DNA of 24,654 nt from a virus. Both the position numbers and the translations under genes were made by a program. How positions within the stretch are numbered: position 1 is the first letter of the stretch; each line of letters starts with the position of its first letter. Below, one piece after another: positions 23,042 through 24,654 of the stretch. The DNA is taken from the IMG/VR virus record IMGVR_UViG_3300031566_010334, positions 1-24,654 of that record; one strand, given 5' to 3'. The notes under the pieces were generated by a model, which ran no database searches, was not told the origin of the DNA, and saw nothing but the letters and a program-made list of their open reading frames with translations.

Positions 23042-23695
23042 TTAAGCTTTGAATATTTTATTTCTAAGTCCAGAAACATCAATTTCTTTATCTTCAATTT
23101 CTAATGCCTCAATTTTTATTGGGGTATTTTTAAATAGAGTGATTTCTCTTTCATCTTCACCAATTTGCGGGTCTATATTGGCTATAATAGTTTGATTCCA
23201 ATCAACATAACTTTGATTTATTGAAGTTTGAATTTTAATTCGTTTTCCAGCACCACCCCAATGAGCCTCAGCCGAATTTTTATCAAAGGACCAATATCTG
23301 CCTAAACGTTTAGCTTCTCTAGGTAATGATTGAATCCATTTATCATCAACAGTCATTTCACGCCAAATGGTGATTATATCACCATCAATATAATCTTGAA
23401 TATCACTTATAAATTGCTCAATTCTATATTCAACTTCATATGTTATCCATTGTTTAAATCTATCCAATTCAAGGATTTCATCTTCATCCATATCCATCAA
23501 GGCTTCTTTTTCTTCTGAGTTTAGATTATAATCATCTTGCATTTCATATTTAAACATCGTTACAGGTGTTTCCGTAGAACTAGATAACCACGAATCAACG
23601 ATTTTCTTAACATTAAAGTCTTGTAATGAAATGTTTGAAATGGGCATTTCATTCATTAAACCTTCCCTTAATAACTTTTTAATTGATTGTGACAT
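23042..23695 (-). CDS. Putative ADP-ribosyltransferase (R-S-ExE type) on the minus strand
   Basis: A 217-aa protein, the only minus-strand gene in the window. Residues 108-114 (I-T-I-W-R-E-M) give a strand with R112. R-L-G-R-Y-W-S-F-D (130-138) gives S136, followed by A-E-A-H-W-G. E-D-E-R-E-I-T-L-F-K-N-T-P-I-K-I (180-195) gives an E182-R-E184 pair before a strand. This order (R, then S with a following A-x-x-x-W/F, then E-x-E with a 'g-t-x-x-x-i' strand) is the R-S-E signature of arginine-type ADP-ribosyltransferases such as T4 Alt, ModA and ModB. The N-terminus (S-I-K-K-L-L-R-E-G-L) resembles a cleavable targeting peptide. The family call is mine by eye and needs structural confirmation. Confidence 0.45.
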   Translation of the reverse strand: MSQSIKKLLREGLMNEMPISNISLQDFNVKKIVDSWLSSSTETPVTMFKYEMQDDYNLNSEEKEALMDMDEDEILELDRFKQWITYEVEYRIEQFISDIQDYIDGDIITIWREMTVDDKWIQSLPREAKRLGRYWSFDKNSAEAHWGGAGKRIKIQTSINQSYVDWNQTIIANIDPQIGEDEREITLFKNTPIKIEALEIEDKEIDVSGLRNKIFKA

Positions 23696-23697
23696 AC

Positions 23698-23705
23698 TAT
23701 AAATA
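23698..23705 (+). promoter_or_regulatory. TATAAATA octamer, candidate late promoter (plus strand)
   Basis: An exact match to the T4 late-promoter consensus in the 168-base intergenic region, about 160 bases upstream of the plus-strand gene at 23864. If used, it would give a leader of about 150 bases containing the three hairpins. The octamer also occurs by chance inside genes (9073, 19217, 19922), so a match alone is weak. Confidence 0.3.
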
Positions 23706-23751
23706 GTTTATTCCCCATAATTGTTTACATTTTTTTATTTTTTCATATATT

Positions 23752-23759
23752 TATTTATA
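23752..23759 (-). promoter_or_regulatory. TATAAATA octamer, candidate late promoter (minus strand)
   Basis: The reverse complement of 23752-23759 is TATAAATA, 56 bases upstream of the ADP-ribosyltransferase-like gene start at 23695. A transcript from here would have a leader of roughly 45 bases. Together with the plus-strand octamer this suggests a divergent, gp55-dependent promoter pair. Confidence 0.35.
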
Positions 23760-23769
23760 ACGTGATTGA

Positions 23770-23824
23770 ACTAGCGTGTTAGTCTTGAGTCGCAAATCGA
23801 CTTTAGAGTTATCCAAAAGGTAAC
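23770..23824 (+). other. Three consecutive small hairpins in the leader of the last gene
   Basis: Three hairpins lie in a 55-base stretch: ACTA/TAGT (23770-23773 with 23780-23783, loop 6); AGTCG/CGACT (23788-23792 with 23798-23802, loop CAAAT); and GTTA-CC/GG-TAAC (23808-23814 with 23819-23824, one bulged T, loop AAAA). Each is short, but three in a row with a GC content above the surroundings suggests a structured 5' leader or small RNA. They end 39 bases before the ATG at 23864. Confidence 0.4.
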
Positions 23825-23863
23825 GAAAATATTAGCACATTAATTTTAAATTAAAAAGTAATT

Positions 23864-24654
23864 ATGACAATTAAAACAATTTCGGATAAAAATCCGACAG
23901 CTAATCTTGCTATCAATAGAAGTAGGATTAAAAAGTATGGGAAGAATAAGAGTATTCCTTCATACTATTTAGAAAAGGGACAAGAGTTCCAAATCGAACT
24001 GTACAATCCAACTCAGGAAAAAGTACTTACAACAATCAAATTAAATAACAAACCAATTTCAGGTGGCTTAGTTTTAAGACCAGGTGAACGTGTATTCCTT
24101 GATAGGTTTTTAGACACAAACAAAAAGTTTCTATTTGATACCTATAAAGTGGATAATACCAAATCTTCACGAAAAGCTATTGAACCTAATGGTGACGTAG
24201 AAATCGCATTCTTTAAAGAAATCCAAATTCAACCTTTTATGAGTTATGCTAGTGGTACCGTAACATTAGATTGGACGGATAATAGTACTGGTAATATTGG
24301 TAATTCATTTATAACCACCAATGGTAATGTTGGTATAGGAACAACTACTGACTTAAAAAATGTACTTTCTACCAATACTGGTGGAGTTACATTTTCAGGG
24401 CCAGCTGTTACAAATAGTGTTAACTGTAGTTATAACTTAAGTGATGTGGGTCAAGATTTTTATATTCCTGTTAGGGGTGTATTGAAGGGTTCTACTTTTG
24501 CAAAAGCTTTAAAATCTAGAGCTAGAAATGTAACACCTACTAAAATTGAAACTGGTAGAGTTGAACAAGGTTCAAAATCAGACCAAAGTTTATGTGAAGC
24601 AACTGGTGAATTCGAAACAAGTTCATTTCATGTTGTTAGGTATAAATTATTACC
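23864..24654 (+). CDS. Virion-type structural protein, N-terminal part (3' end outside window)
   Basis: An ATG at 23864 opens a frame that stays open to the last base (263 complete codons). The N-terminal 110 residues contain K-K-Y-G-K-N-K-S-I-P-S-Y-Y, G-Q-E-F-Q-I-E-L-Y-N-P, G-G-L-V-L-R-P-G-E-R-V-F-L-D-R-F and R-K-A-I-E-P-N-G-D-V-E-I-A-F-F-K-E. I recall this arrangement from uncharacterised virion-region proteins of large phages, where a beta-sandwich displays a 'L-R-P-G-x-R-V-x-L-x-R' turn. The following region is rich in G, T, S and N (G-N-V-G-I-G-T-T), like a tail-fibre stalk. It is probably a late structural or fibre gene under the divergent promoter region. Confidence 0.55.
   Translation, partial: MTIKTISDKNPTANLAINRSRIKKYGKNKSIPSYYLEKGQEFQIELYNPTQEKVLTTIKLNNKPISGGLVLRPGERVFLDRFLDTNKKFLFDTYKVDNTKSSRKAIEPNGDVEIAFFKEIQIQPFMSYASGTVTLDWTDNSTGNIGNSFITTNGNVGIGTTTDLKNVLSTNTGGVTFSGPAVTNSVNCSYNLSDVGQDFYIPVRGVLKGSTFAKALKSRARNVTPTKIETGRVEQGSKSDQSLCEATGEFETSSFHVVRYKLL

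Noticed and set aside
23330-23518. Plus-strand frame of 62 codons opposite the ADP-ribosyltransferase-like gene
   Set aside because: It is a shadow of the minus-strand gene: phenylalanine/isoleucine-rich, no coupling to neighbours and no motif.
23761-23830. Possible tRNA in the divergent intergenic region
   Set aside because: Three hairpins are present but they lack an acceptor stem, a TTCRA-type T loop and correct arm spacing.
1-24654. Insertion sequences, CRISPR arrays or integrase attachment sites
   Set aside because: No transposase or integrase motifs, no regularly spaced repeats and no terminal inverted repeats were seen.

Overview
The window looks like a stretch of an AT-rich tailed-phage genome (GC about 30% by eye), probably a large T4-like myovirus. 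Genes are almost all on the plus strand, packed with 0-30 base gaps or short stop/start overlaps such as ATGA and TAATG. The phage assignment rests on a PhoH-family ATPase, a protein resembling the T4 gp55 late sigma factor, a baseplate hub/spike protein with a gp5-like OB domain, and large beta-rich virion-type proteins. Start codons usually follow A-rich sequence rather than a strong Shine-Dalgarno. That fits a Bacteroidota-type host, but this is only an inference. No tRNA, CRISPR array, transposase or integrase was seen.

Region 1 (1-12603) is a dense glycan-synthesis island of about 20 genes. It holds several glycosyltransferases, two miniature DegT/DnrJ-type sugar aminotransferases, a GNAT and a hexapeptide-repeat acyltransferase, two SAM methyltransferases, three extended-SDR nucleotide-sugar enzymes, a WecB-type UDP-GlcNAc 2-epimerase, and a block for NDP-heptose synthesis: GmhA isomerase, HldE-type kinase, small HAD phosphatase and HldE-type nucleotidyltransferase as separate compact proteins. 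Together these could make at least one amino/deoxy sugar, ManNAc and an activated heptose, and then assemble and decorate a short glycan. The target (host surface, virion or DNA) cannot be read from the sequence.

Region 2 (12612-18009) returns to phage core genes. It has an unknown 335-aa protein, a terminator-like hairpin directly against the phoH start, phoH, a HAD/5'-nucleotidase-like protein that has lost its catalytic aspartates, a small unknown protein, a second pair of glycosyltransferases (GT-B and GT-A), and the gp55-like sigma factor.

Region 3 (18028-23012) is a morphogenesis block: a small helical protein, a 485-aa helical protein, a 134-aa conserved-type phage protein, a 56-aa helical protein, the gp5-like hub, a 472-aa beta-rich protein and a 54-aa cysteine-containing protein. 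Region 4 (23042-23695) is the only minus-strand gene. It carries an R-S-ExE signature like ADP-ribosyltransferases and an N-terminus that resembles a T4-type capsid-targeting peptide. A 168-base divergent regulatory region with TATAAATA octamers on both strands and three small hairpins follows, then the start of another virion-type gene that runs off the window.

The strongest whole-window signal is negative. On a manual read I found no GATC anywhere in 24.6 kb, although GAT and ATC are very common and about 60 sites are expected from composition. The absence covers the glycan island and the structural genes equally. This suggests long-term selection by a GATC-specific restriction system, and suggests the glycan genes are old residents of the phage genome.
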